A stretch of 64,000 bases of DNA from positions 62,001 to 126,000 of the forward strand of contig LLCB01000080.1 in the NCBI GenBank assembly GCA_001414345.1, given 5' to 3'. A program made the translations under genes and the position numbers. The stretch's first letter is position 1. Every line of letters starts with the position of its first letter. The notes beneath the pieces are model-generated. The model worked only from the letters and a program-made list of their open reading frames with translations. It did not search any database and was not told the origin of the DNA. Below are positions 46,981 to 60,000 of the stretch, piece by piece. This DNA comes from Hymenoscyphus infarciens (lineage: Eukaryota; Ascomycota; Leotiomycetes; Helotiales; Helotiaceae).

Positions 46981-48990
46981 TGAACTTTAAACTTTAAACT
47001 TTCTCTAACTACTAGACAGATTAGACTATACTCTTTTAGTAGACGTGAATACTTACTTTAATATTAAAGGATTAGAAACGAAGTCTCTTTTATAAGTATC
47101 TACGATTACGATTTAAAACCGATATCTCGACATCTCGCTTCGCTTATAATAAATTATAATAAATAAAGCATCTATAAACTTAGGTTAGCTATAATTTAGA
47201 CTCTTATCTTCTCGCTTATAATAAAATTAATAAAATACGATAAATATAACACTTATAATAAATGTAACACTTATACTATCTCGATTTAGCTCTAAATAAT
47301 AAGATAGATAGACTCGAGGACGAGTCTTTTTTAAGAGAGAGGGATATAACGGTATACCGTCCTATATAGCTGATATTACGTAGTATATACTATATATATT
47401 AGCTTTCGGTAGTTGTTGTTTTATATTGTCTAATTTAAGAAGGTTACGTATGTTCGTATATCCGTCTAGACTTTTAGACGTACTTTATAGAGTTCAGGCT
47501 TTTATATTAGCTAACGTATATCGTTGTTTAGTTTCGTACCCCTTTTATATCGTCTAAAACCTCTTATATATAATAGCCTACTCCTAGAGTCAGAAAAGGC
47601 TAGTTATTGTTTTCTTCTGTATTAGTACCTAGTATTTACATACGTTATTCTACTATACGCACTCCTATATGCCTCTACTATAGTTGTATATATTTCGTGC
47701 CGTTATACTAGATAGTATTCTTAAGAGTAAGTTCTTATTTCTAGATTCTATTTAATATTCGCTCTTATATTCTAGCTCTATATTACGAAAAACTTTTAGA
47801 TACTAGTAGAATAGTCTTATACTAGTTATACTAGCTATACTAGCTATTCTAAGTATATAGCGCCGAAGTAGCTATAATTCGACTTTAGTATACTTAGCGC
47901 TAAAGTTAATCTACTATCTAACTTCTAATACTAGAGATTCTAAAGCTAACTCGTAATCTAACTTATAATATTAAGTTTAAATTTTAGTATTTCTTTAATT
48001 AAGAATATTAGTTTTTTTTAAAAAATATCTATAACTTACTTCTATTTATAATCTATTACTCTAAGTAAATTAGAGTAAATAATAAGAGATTACTTTTATT
48101 TACTTTAAGTAAATAAGAGTAGAGTAGAGTAGAGTAGTATAGTATAATATAGAGTAAGAGTAATAGGTTATTTAAGTTACTTAGAGTAACTATATAAATT
48201 ATTCTTTTACTATTTCAATCTTAGATAGACGTGCTCTTAGAGAGAGATATAGTTATAAGTTAGCTTTTAATATTCTTTTTATTATTTCTTTTATTACTTA
48301 CTATTACTTACTATTACTCTCTCTTTTTTGATATAATTCTATCTAGAATATATTACTAAGAAAGGTAATATATAAGAGCTTATTTAGTACGTATATAATT
48401 TAATTTAGATATATACGATTTATATATAAGTATAGAGTTAAAAAGTGCTCGTATATATCTCTTTATATTATAAGTTTAATCTTGAATATATTCTATATTA
48501 TTTAGCTTATATATATATTTCAGTATATATTTCGTTAACTATAGTAGTTATAGTAGTATAGGAGAAAAGATATATATATATATATATATATATAAATATT
48601 AAAGATTAAGAGTTTAAAAGAGTATATTATTTAATTTTAATAGTATCTTTATATATATTTATAAAGAATATATAAGCAAAAGTGCGTACTATAATAAATA
48701 CTAGCTAAACGTTAGTATATATTATAATATATATATCTATATTGTATACTTAGTGTTATATATATTAAAAAAGGACTAATATATACGAGCTAAACAGGCT
48801 CTAAAGTACGAAATAATCCTCTGAAGTTTATTTTTGTAATTTCATTTATTTCTTATTATTACTCTAAAGTCTTTGAAACATTTTAATTTAGCGAATACTA
48901 TACGTAAATCTATAGAAACGAAAGACATTCTTATCTCGACTATAAGTTCTAACTTGATCGTATAACTCGAATCAAATTATATATATATAT

Positions 48991-50126
48991 AGATCGTGAA
49001 ACTATTCCCGTCCTAGCCTTATAATTTTAGAATAATCAAAAATAGCATATCCTACAACTATTTAAGACCCTCTCCCGTCTAATAAGCATAACAGTTTTTA
49101 GCTCATGTTCTAGTTTTCTTCGACTCAAACTTAAACAGCAAAGTTCAATATACACAAAAGAGTAATCGAACGTTTACCTCGTTTACCTACTACAGCCTAA
49201 TCATAGTGCAACACAAGCACCCAAAATTTCAAATAGCCTACTTAAGGCAGAGTTCTCCTTAATCTTCCCTCAGTCAGACCGGCACTTTTAATCCTTCTCT
49301 TCGATTCTCCTCGCGCCCTAAATCTAGACTCTTCAATTCCAAATTTATTAACGGACTAGTTACTCCTACCACTCAGCCTCATTGTCAATCAACATCACAT
49401 TACAGAGGACGTATCGAAAAAGAAATAAGTACGACACAGAGCGTTTTACAACCAGAGATAGGCAAGATGGTGTATTCGTGGCAGTATTTCCCAAATTATC
49501 GCCTTACTCCCGAGATCATGAACTCGTTTCTGGTAGAGTTATTTAGGCAAATAGATTTTAGAATTTATGTATGCTACCTTAGTGATGCTAATGCGAGAGG
49601 TGAGGGGAAGCTAACGTGTGATTCAGATTGTAAACAACGATCTTAGGTTTTAGATTAAGAGACCTTTAACTCAGGTACGAATATAGGAAAGCGGGAACTC
49701 TTTGTTTTAGGAACCCACTGATCATTCTCTAGAATGAGAGAGAAGTATTGTTAAGTCGGAGACTACCGAGTCGACGTCCTCGACGACATTGACCGAGATC
49801 CCAGATTGAGAAGGAGCTGAGAAGATCGGGCGAGATTTGGCGACACGTCCTTGGGGGCAAGGGAGGCGGGAAAATGGGCAGTGGCAGGGGTTTCTAATAT
49901 TATAGGCTCTCTTGGGGGCGTTCTTTGGGCGAATGACACGCGAGAATTTGAGGTGTCTCAACGACCAGTGATTGAAATGAGGGGGCTGAGCCTGCAGTAC
50001 CCCCTGTATAACACGAACGTGTCTCTCAAGAAGGCAAAGTTGATCTTTGCAAAATCTTATATTCTGCTTCTGAACTCTCCACTTGCTTGAATTGAACATT
50101 CTCTATCAGTCATACTCTTTCATACA
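48991..50126. other. island start and upstream region of the CorA-like gene
   Basis: Composition returns to normal near 49000-49100. A 59-codon open frame from an ATG at 49467 to TAG 49646 begins MVYSWQYFPNYRLTPEIMN and could be a fragment of a larger fungal gene, but nothing confirms it. Longer open frames at 49722-50099 (minus) and 49851-50090 (plus) overlap each other and show no family features. Confidence 0.35.
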
Positions 50127-52103
50127 ATGCCTGCCTCAGACATTGATCGCTTCGCCGACTCCTGTCTACACGCTGACGAATTTCCGAGGAATCTTGTTCA
50201 CCATGATACATACGAACACAATCTGTTGAACTATGTTGATAGACTAGATGAGAGGGAAGACAAATTGTTTTTGCAAGAGGGGTATGCAAGTTTGGATTTG
50301 CTGGAGTATGACAGTCACTCTCGAAGCAGACAGTCTGTGGTGAGACGCAGTACTAAGGAATTGAAAGACCACACGTATAGCACCAAGACTGATTGCAGAT
50401 TTGTGTTAGTAAATCCATTCCAGGGTTCTTTTTTTTTAGAGACTGATCCCCATCCATAGGTTTCTCCATGCACCAAATTCACGGGAAAGACTGTACACCA
50501 GCAGAACAATGCTTACTTGGATACTGACATATCATCAAGTCATGCCTGCTTTTCTTGATTTCATATTTTCCTTTGGAAGACAAGAGCACGCTCGAGATCT
50601 ATACTTCAGTGGATTTCGAGAAGAAAGCAATTTAACTTCTGCCCTCGGATCCATGGAGCTCCCTGAAATAGGTCGATCTGGAAGAGAAGTGCGGATATGT
50701 TATAACCTAAAGTCCGTGGAGCCTTCTGAGGTCCATCCGCATATGCCTTGGTCTATACGTCAAACCGCGGTTTATCATTCGCTTGATGTGAAAACAGGAA
50801 AGCAATTCTGGGTGGTGGTGAAAGGGGATGAACTGATAAAGTATAGAATCGAGGACATCATTAATTCAAACGGAGGTTTAAGTGATGTTGTCGATCGAAG
50901 TCCAGCTGAAAAGGCCTTTGCTTCATCGCTGGCTACACATATTATTATTAGCGACTGGTGCAGTGAGAATTGGAGATGGTATATCAGCTTTTTGGAAGAG
51001 TCTCTGAGAGAAAAGACAGGCCGAACGTTGGCGGTGATGGTTGAAGCACCTGAAATATCAAAGATATCAAAATCTGTCACATGGAACGAGAAGTCAAGCT
51101 CTCCCACCGAGAAAAGACCCTCACGCTCTTTTAGCAATTTGGTTGGGAAAAGCTTTTCTCGGACGTCAACTAAAGTAGAAGAGAATTTGACAACGGAACC
51201 AGAATCGATTTTAGCATCCCCACCTCCTCCACCGCCTCCGCCAGCACCACCAAGTCGTTCAAGTACAGGCTTTGACAAATCGACACCAGAAAATGCCAAC
51301 GCCTTCTCGTTTAATAGCCTTCAGCAAGTTCAGCTCGTTGAAGATAAAGCAAATGAAGTTGCTTTGATTCTAGATTCAAGCATAAGCGTCCTCACAAAAC
51401 TACAAGATCACTACGAAAATGTTAGCAAATCAGCGCTTTGCCCCCAGAATTGTACCTTTGAACTCCAAACATTCCAAAAAAGAATATCAAGCATCATCAA
51501 CGATTTACGGATGCAGAACTCAAGGACAACCGCTCTGTTGCGTTTACTTGCTGACCGGAAAAACTTGGTAAGTATATAGTTTTCGAAAAGGAACAATCAA
51601 GTACTAATCGTATGCAGCTTTACGGCATTCTTCAATTCCAAAATATGGAAGCAAGTAAGATACTAGCAACACGGGCTCAAGAATCAACCGAAAACATGGA
51701 AACAATGACAAAGGACATGCACACGCTCGCACTACGGACGAAGCAGGAAACAGTTTCCATGCGGGTAATCACACTTGTGACTCTTTTCTTCCTCCCTGGG
51801 ACGTTCATTTCGGTAAGGCTCTTGGAACTGCCAAAATACCTAAGGCATTTGCCCTCGACGCAACCACTGACAAGCTAACCTGCTGGGCAGACCATTATGA
51901 GCACGGATATCATCAAATTCGAAATAGACGATAGTGGTCATTCGCAAAAAGTATTTCACCTCGACGCTCTGCAACTTTTCATGATGATTGCACTGCCATT
52001 GATGCTATCAACCTTTGCTGCATGGTACGGGGTGTATTGGTGGATCGACCGGAAAGAGGAGACGAAGCGGAGAAGTGAGTTGTTTGGCTCGGAAAAAGTG
52101 TAA
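50127..52103 (+). CDS. CorA-like Mg2+ transporter-domain protein (fungal subfamily)
   Basis: Four exons: 50127-50404, 50460-51567, 51618-51812 and 51891-52103, coding for 597 aa. The first join restores RFV|FLHAPNSRERL. The protein is a long soluble N-terminal region followed by a helical stalk and two membrane segments near the C-terminus (ITLVTLFFLPGTFIS and LFMMIALPLMLSTFAAWYGV). This is the CorA topology with a short loop and a basic tail. The loop reads TIMSTDI, so the GMN selectivity motif of true CorA/Alr1 channels is missing, as is usual for these expanded fungal relatives; ion transport is therefore unproven. A run of prolines (around residue 347, SPPPPPPPPAPPSRSS) between the soluble domain and stalk is unusual. 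Membrane location inferred. Confidence 0.88.
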
Positions 52104-52747
52104 CACGTGTATAGTCCTATTGTTGTAGGTTAGCATTTATTGTAAAAAGCACAAATTCAACAATATTTCTGCCCTAGCCAAAGCGAGGTGTACAAGTCAA
52201 GCTTTCCCGGAAGTTTCCCGTGTATTCTCGCTTGGCGATCGCCACGATCAAGTTGCTTCAACTTGTTTATTGGCTCTCGGTGAGTGACCAGGAGTCCGAA
52301 TTTGGATGATAAAAAGCCCCCCACCAGTTCTCAGTGGTCGGCTGATTTCAGCATCCCCCGTCTTCCAAAAGGGCCATCTCCAGCCACGCTCTGTTGATGC
52401 GGTGTGTTGATGGGGCTCTGTGTGCCCCGACCGTAGCCTCTGCTCCCCTCGGCTCCCCTGACGTGCTTGACGGATACCAATCCCCCCTCCGCCTTCTTTC
52501 CACTGCCTGCCACGGCCAGCCTGACTGATTGTGACCTGGCAGCCCATCCACAACAAACCTCCACCAAGAGTTCGTTACCTATCTATTCCGTTGGTATGTG
52601 ATCAACTCTCGTGAACATCGTCACAGCATCACCAACAAGCAACCCGGAACAAGGGAACCCCCAATCGTCTGGATCCCCATACTGGAGAACCCCGCCATAC
52701 GTTCCCCAGGCAGCTTGGCAGCTGTATGGTCGTTTACGGTCGCGACA
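52104..52747. promoter_or_regulatory. upstream region of the kinase-vWA gene
   Basis: The 3' flank of the CorA-like gene and leader of the next. A GTATGT donor at 52594 and AG sites near 52708-52720 could mark a 5'-UTR intron. Minus-strand open frames at 52248-52567 overlap each other and are not supported. Confidence 0.4.
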
Positions 52748-55700
52748 ATGGCACCCCAAAACCAGGCCCCTCATGGTAACGGCGACCACTTCACACAAAC
52801 CCGCCAACAGAGAAATCATCGCCTTCCCATTAATGAATTCCTTGACTGGATGCGCAAGAACCAGTCGTATTCCGTAAAGGACCCTAGAACCGACGAGCGC
52901 GCTGCGTTTGTCTCCACCAGTGCCGTCACCCAGTATCTGGAAGAGAACGACACCCTTGAAGACATCCTAGAAGCGCTCTTTGATCCGGACGAACCACCAG
53001 AGACAGAGACCGTGCTGCCCAGCTACGTCGCAATTTTCTGCATAGTGGTGGAGCTGGAAAGGGGTGAGACCATTGAACACTTCCTTCGACACGGACTCGA
53101 CGACCGACACTTACCCTTCGACCCTAAAACCCCACCAACCCACTTTCCACCCGATACCGATGGTGGCAGATTCTATGAAGACTTCTGTAAGAAGCAATGG
53201 AGATTCTGGGTGCCTGATTTCCAGAAGAGTATGAAGAAGCAATTCCCTGATGACTCGCTACTGCCGATTGTCAAGATGGAGGAAATTGCCGAGGGTGGAA
53301 GCGCGATACTATCTAAAGTCAAGCTCCATCCCTCCTATAACAAACTTCGCCACGAAATCAACGCCAAGGTAAGTGCAGCCAAGTCTACCTATCATTAAGC
53401 GGAACACTGCTGATTTCCATTGCCCTGTAGAACGAGCCGAATCCGAACGTCTTTGCGCTAAAATCGTATTCTACCCCTGATGCACTGAAATATCACGAGT
53501 CGGAGGTCGATGCGTTCAAGAAGCTGAAGCGAGCACATCCTTACAATCCCTACTTGATAGCGTTCTTCGGAAGTTATATCCACCGCGGAACATACAACGT
53601 CGTTTTGGAATATGCGGATAAAGGATCCTTGGAAGAAGATTTTCATAACGTTGCTCCACCATGGAAAGAAGCGGATATTTCTCGGTTCTGGAAGTCGATG
53701 TTTGGGCTTCTCAAGGCATTGGATAGTATTCACCATGTCGAGTTAGTAAGACACAATGATGAATTCAAGATCTTAAATGGGTTTGTCCTCTTTTCCAGAA
53801 GCTTGACTTTTTTGCTCACCAATTTCTTTCGCAGATGGCACCAGGATATCAAGCCCAAAAACATTCTTGTCTTCAGCAATAATTCGGACTCGACCGAATT
53901 TACTTTTAAGTTAGCAGATCTTGGGCTGAGCCATTTCAAAAAGACTGTGGAGGGTGGAGAGTCTGCCACCACAACGGGTGCTTTTGGGACTGGAACGTAT
54001 GGTAAGGAATAGCTCGAGTTTGGGACTATGTCCCCCGCTAACTCAATATAGGAGCCCCCGAGCTATTCCGATCTGACGAAGATTGGGATTATAGTAATCT
54101 TCGTGTCAAGCAGGATGTTGATATTTGGTCGCTCGGCTGCATTTACAGTGAAGCGGCTGTATGGATGATCAGCTCATATCCGGGTCTGCAAGAATACCGT
54201 CAATTGAGGTTAAGCACCACCATGCCCATTTCTCAGAGGCTGGGCGACTGCTTTCACGATGGCTCAAACACCCTCGATATGGTTTCTGATATGCACGCCG
54301 AGCTTCTTAGAACAAAACGGGAAAATGATTGCATCACTCCCGGAGTTCTTGATATCATTGAGAAAGATATGCTTCGTCCCACGGGCCTTAGGCTAGATGC
54401 GAAGCAGCTCTGGGGTCGAATTGAGCCTATCATTAGCGACACAGAAGTCAGCATTCGAGGAAACTCTCAGACCACCTACCAGAATAGACAGTCACAATAT
54501 TCCATGAACCGAAGGGAAACCAGAAGTCCTCCAACCCAGCACGACACTTCACCACCCCGACATTCCTACACGTCCTCGCCAAAGGGGAAGAAGAGATATT
54601 CAGGCCAAAGCATGGGGAGTCCAAAGCAGCAATCACCGGGGTTTCAATATCCTCGAGCATCTAGCCCTGAAAACATGATGACTCTTTCTGAGGATGAAAG
54701 TTATATGGGGTACAAGACAGACCTGCCTGATGCATATGGTGAACCAGCAAACCGACCAGATGTAAACGCTCGTAGTCAGCGTACCCTTACTAACAGTACG
54801 AATTATCACGCAGGCGTCTCTTGGAAGGAAGACCCGCCCATTCATCGCAATAATAGTAGGAGGAAACCCACAGATGCAACCTTATATTCTCAGAACAGTA
54901 ATCACCGTTCAGAAAGGTCTTTCCAGTAAGTTAACGCGATGATTCGAAAAGGCTTTTGAGTTACTAAGGATTCTTCTAGTCCCCGTCCACAACCAACCAC
55001 ACTGGATGATTCTTACTCTGGTCAAAGTGGATTGAGAATACGGAGTAACCCCCCACGTACCGATACAGGGCAGTCAAACCGGCCCACGCACTCGCCGCCA
55101 TCGTCCCAATTACCATCGTCATCGCCCGAAAACAATAATGATAATCATCCGCAGCAGAGGCAGGGCTCCACAAACGGCGGCTCATTGCTGACCAATCTTC
55201 CTCACCTACCACTGTCGACTGCCCAGGAATGGAAAAGGAAGAAGAAAGAATACCAAAGAAGTCTGGCACGACTCACGCGACTCAAAAAGAAGGAACCTCC
55301 CAAGCTACCCGGGGAGTGGCTGATGTATTTATGTCATAAAAGAGACCATGTGGGTATTGATTGCGATTCCCATTCTATAATGTTAACTTTTTATATAGGT
55401 ATTTGTTATCGACGACGCATTAAGCATGCATCCTTATTGGAATGAAATGACTAATCTTTTCGAAATGCTGGCTTATATCGTGAAGAAATCCGACGATGAC
55501 GGCATCGACATGTACTTTACTAAGTCGGATCATAAATACAACGATAAAGACACCTCGGGGCTTGTGGAAATTGCCAGACAAAGGCTGTCGAAGCTTGAAG
55601 GCCAAAGCAATATCAACGTTCGACTGGATGATATTTTGGGGCAGTACAACACAAAACTGAGAAAGCAGCTCCACACCCTGAAAGGAGGTCACTCGTTCAG

Positions 55701-56070
55701 CACCTACCAAGAAGTGAAACCCTTAAGTGTTTACATTTTCACGGATGGGAAATGGACCGCGATGTCGAACCCCAAACCAACAATTAAAGCTATCGTCGAC
55801 TCGCTTGAGGCGCTGGGAGCGCCCCAAGGCCAAGTTGGTATTCAATTCATTAGCTTTGGGCAGGCGCCGGAGTGTTTGAAGCGTCTCGATCATTTTGATA
55901 ATGATCTCAATTTAAAACGGTAGGCCAGCATGAAATTCAATTATCTCGAACTGAAACTAATTTCTGTTAGTGATATTGTTGATCACTGCCCTTCGACAGA
56001 AGGCCTTTGGAAGATGCTTCTTGGTGCCATCGATGCAGAGTTCGATGCGTCTCGTACAGCGACCCCATAG
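52748..56070 (+). CDS. protein kinase fused to a von Willebrand A-like domain
   Basis: Seven exons: 52748-53368, 53431-53780, 53835-54001, 54052-54925, 54980-55349, 55399-55919 and 55971-56070, coding for 1000 aa. An N-terminal segment of about 165 aa is followed by a Ser/Thr-type kinase domain. It has a Gly-rich loop EGGSA, Lys in FALKSY (about 218), WHQDIKPKN with catalytic Asp about 328 and Asn about 333, ADLG (Asp about 352) and TYGAPE. HRD is HQD and DFG is DLG, but all catalytic residues are present. A disordered, Ser/Pro/Asn-rich linker (about 480-760) follows. From about 795 a vWA-like domain starts VFVIDDALSMHPYW, and an amphipathic strand PLSVYIFTDGKW follows later. The MIDAS position DxSxS reads DDALS, with Ala for the first Ser. 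The third exon join uses a 54-bp intron with a GTTTGT donor. Substrate and pathway unknown. Confidence 0.9.
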
Positions 56071-57090
56071 ACCTCTTTCTCTGACTTCACGGAGCTCAAC
56101 GCCTTTTAACCACAATTTGCCGTCAACATTGCAACATTACTTTACTCGAAAAACTGGGACTAGAAAAAAAGAGTTCCATTTGCGTCTCTCTCGAAGGCAT
56201 CACTAATTGTGATCACCTCATTAGTCCGCACGTTTCATTACAAGAAGAAGCGTACGGAGTTTTCATTGTCGATCCAGTTTTATTTCATCAACGCTTCGAT
56301 ATATATACGACGTCGAGCCACAAAACACGCCTGTCATTTAAGCGAGATTGTCTGGGGTGATGGCATGATTTCTTTCCCGTTTTTTCTACTTTATGATTCT
56401 TTCTCACGAGGCTTGCATTATGGTTTATTCCAGATGCCACATCGGAAAATACCCCACCAGAAAAGCGTTCTTAACTGTATATATTAGATACTAATGTTTT
56501 TCCTTTTTTAGTCTGGCTCTTTTGATTTTGGTATCTCAATAAGATGTACATATAGTGGAATCATGGAGTTGACGCGATACATGATTTATATGAAAAGATA
56601 CTCTCATATGGCTATGGGGATATCGTTTGGAAAATGTGTTTTCACGGGCGAATTTGGTATTTTGGGGACTTAGGAGGACAAATGAAATTCATGCGCTACA
56701 TTTTCATACTAGGGAAACTTTGTATAATGTTTTCTTTAGAGCGGATACTTAGCTCTATCGATGGGTTTCTTGTAGTTTAGTTTTTTACCGCCAGTTGGTT
56801 GGGTGGGGTATTGCTTCGGGGTTTAGGATGAAAAGAGTGGGGGGGGGGGCAAGGTTACGTTTTTGTATATATTAGTTGTAGTATATAATGTGTCGATGCT
56901 GATCTGAGGAGTTTGAAAAGCTATATATGAGTTTTGAGAGCATGGGGTGGTTCTAGTTTGGGTGTGAGATAGCGTTATACAGGTGTAGAAATATATTCAG
57001 CTCATTTTCAGAGTTCTCTCGATTATGTAGTTTGCCGCATTACTCATGGATGCCCTCTGTGGAAATACTATGTAAGAAGGGAAGAACATA
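56071..57090. other. 3' flank of the kinase-vWA gene, no gene seen
   Basis: 3' UTR and spacer up to the fourth AT block. The open frame at 56209-56487 starts at the edge of the 3' UTR, is hydrophobic/basic without motif and is not supported. A G run lies near 56840-56849. Confidence 0.45.
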
Positions 57091-60000
57091 ATAGCTAGGT
57101 CTCTTAAGCCGCCTTTATTATTCTTAAAAACGTAAATTAGACTAATAGCTTTAACTATCTAAGTCTATAAAGCTAAGGCTAGAGTAGTAATAAGAATATT
57201 AGCCTTATAGTATATCTTATAAGCCATTCTCTTAATTACTAGCTTTATAATAGCTAGGTTAAGCTCTAGGTTATTTAGATTTAATTTAAGCTCTATTATA
57301 AAGTAGTCTAGCTAGCGATATTTAAGATTATTAAGATAGTTATAGATCTTCTTAATTATATAAAAAGTTAAGATATAAATATATATATATACTTTAAATC
57401 TCTTATTACCTCGTTGCTTATTATTATCTATATTTATAGCTATATTATAAAGCAGCTCTTAGAATATATATCTAATAATTACGGTTATATTTCTACCTTT
57501 ATTATCTTTATCTCTATTTCTAGTATTATTATTATAATTATCTTAAGCTATATTATTTTATAGCTTAATAATAGATATAAAATTCTTTAGAATATAATAT
57601 ATAAGGAATTTTGATTTCTTGATCTTAAGACTACTAATATGAATAACTATCTTATCTAATCTAAATTTCTTAAAAAGAGTTACTATCTTCTTAGCTAATT
57701 CGTCGGTTCTTATATTAGTAAGATAAGTAAGAAGAGTACGCTTCTTTTCGTTTAGATTAGTATATACTATAATAATTATATAGCTTATATAATCGGTCTT
57801 ATAAGTAGTAACGCTCTCTTAAATTAGAATAAAAGAGATAGTATTCTTATAAAACTTAAAATTTACTAAGTAGTTAGATAAGAAGCTATAAATAATATAC
57901 TAGATAAATAGGTTTATAAAGAAACGTCTATAATAGTTCTTCTAAAAATTTAAAGGCTTAAAATAAAGAGAATTATCAAAGTTAATAAATAGTATAAGAA
58001 CAAAGGCTAGTATATATTATAAAGCGATGTTTTTTATATTTACTAGTTATCTAAAATTAATATAGTATACTATATTCTATTATAAGACAAAGGTGGGTTA
58101 GACAAAGGATCATCTAATAATCTCTACCTTTTAAGTAAAGAGTATAGTATTTAAAGCCTTATACTCTCTTCTATAGTTCTAGGAATTAAGTATCTACTTT
58201 AACTTTACTTTACTTATCTTATACTCTTAATATAGCTTCTATAATCGCTATAATTATAAGCCTAGTTAGTAGATAGGATACTACTTCTACTACGCTAGTT
58301 ATATTAGCTTTATCTTCTTTTTATCTATCCTTATCTTCTTCTTAAGAACACTACTTTTATAATAATAAGCTTACTCTTAACTAAAAAAGTCCTCCTTACT
58401 AACTAAAACTTATAGTCTATATAGTATAACCGCTTCTTTTATATTACCTACTAAGAAAGAGTCTAAGAATACTTTAATCTAAATAGCTCTAATACTAAGA
58501 ACGCTAATAAGCTTAAAAGACTCTATTCTATAATTAAATAAGCTATACTTAATAAGAATATTAGACTTAAAGAAGCTTAGCTTATAGTAAATAAAGCCTA
58601 AGATATACTCTTAGTAGCTTAATATATAAGAAGAGATCTACTAGAACTACCTCTTCTAGTATTAGCTAATAATATTAAAGAAGACTTTAGAGATAATATT
58701 AAAAAATATACTTTTAAAATTAATAAGTTTTATACTATATAAGATAAAATATATAAAGTTAGCTTTTAGATAAAGAGTATTATAGATAAGTTTATACTCT
58801 TAGAAGCTTAATCCTTACTAAGACACGCTAAGAAATTCGCTCTTTAAAACCTAATTTAAAAGCTTAAAAGTAACTTAGTACTAATATTAGAAAGCGTAGA
58901 AGATATAGTATATATAGAATACTAGAATATACTCGCTTAAACTAAATTAAGGTCTATAAACCCTAATTACTAGTTCTTTAACTAGAAACGCTACTATAAC
59001 TAAGTGAAAAATTTTTAACTCTTAAAGATTAAGAGTCTACTTATAGTAAAGGACTTCTTAAATATAGTTTATTAAATTACTCTTATCTAGGTAATAAGTT
59101 AAAAGATATAGTTAATTAATAATATAGAGCTTAAGAAAGGAGTTATATCGCTTAATAATCTTATTAAAATGTTTTTAAAGATCCTATATAAATACCTTAT
59201 ATTAAAGACTAGTAAGAAGGCTAGTAAGATATTCTCTATTCTTAGAAGTAGAAGCGATAACCTATCTAATTCTAGGAATAGAGCCTAAAACAGGGGTTCT
59301 AATAATAAGAAATATTTATATAAGACTAGTTAAGGATACTTTTAGAAACCTATCAACTACTAAACCTTAGAATTCGTACTTACTAGAAATTATAATCCTA
59401 CTCTTAATAATCTCTTAAATAATAAAGAGTTAAAAGAGATTATATAATATTTAAGAGCTCTTTTCTAAATAGACTTTTAAAAGAAACTAATTAAAAAGTT
59501 CTTTATAGTATAATCTAAGTTTAGAAAGAGATTTATAAGCTTTACTAGTAGTACTTAGAAGTTATTAAAATACCTTATTAAGAACATAAGTACTATAATC
59601 TTATCTCTAGAGCTTTTAACTAATCTAGAAAGGATAAACCGAGCTCTAAAATAGAGAATCTACGCTTTCTTAGCTAAATATACTAGACACCTTCTTATAG
59701 ATTTAATACTCTTTAATAACTATAGAATAGTCTATTTTATTAATAGTAAAGATATACTTATCCTAGAAATCTTTAAGTACTCTAATAATATAGTAGAATT
59801 AAGAATAACTAGTATTCTAATTAGTAGAATAAGAAAGAGAGTTATAAAGAACGTTCTTAGAGGTAAGAGAAGAAGTAACTCTATAAATCTAATACTTATT
59901 AATATTATAGTTATTAAGAGTTTTTATTCTAATATTATCTTAGAAGTATATATTAAGGAATCTAGAGTATAGTATAATAGGTATAACTATTTACTATACT

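Larger units (their letters stand above)
43753..47707 (-). mobile_element. complete LTR element without coding capacity (long form)
   Basis: 3955 bp. Two 363-bp LTRs (43753-44115 and 47345-47707) lie in direct orientation, both minus-strand. CTAGA at 43748-43752 and 47708-47712 is the 5-bp target duplication inside the third TRIM-like copy. In the stretches I compared, the LTRs differ by transitions only. The 3229-bp interior holds a C run at about 44437-44449, a tandem array near 45524-45929 and longer degenerate repeats, but no gag or pol motif. It shares its interior with the element at 30854-33138, so both are non-autonomous members of one family. Confidence 0.88.
43490..47790 (+). mobile_element. 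TRIM-like element, third copy, split by an LTR element
   Basis: The left part, 43490-43752, holds the first terminal repeat (43490-43602, heavily mutated: TTTTTAAGTTAAAAACGCTC) and following interior. The interior resumes at 47713 (TAGTATTCTTAAGAGTAAG) and fades near 47790. The break is exactly at the LTR element inserted at 43753. The right terminal repeat was not found. Confidence 0.7.
40701..48990. other. AT-rich block 3, nested retroelement cluster
   Basis: The block consists largely of the TRIM-like and LTR elements listed separately. The stretches 40701-41227, 43133-43489 and 47790-48990 hold no gene: they are TpA-rich, low in CpA/TpG, and include short AT dinucleotide runs (around 48570-48592). 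Confidence 0.8.

Noticed and set aside
49722..50099. 125-codon minus-strand frame and its plus-strand partner at 49851-50090
   Set aside because: Mutually overlapping, no family features, and lying in the presumed promoter of the CorA-like gene.
56209..56487. 92-codon open frame after the kinase-vWA gene
   Set aside because: Lies in the 3' flank, with no motif and a composition like the surrounding AT-rich spacer.
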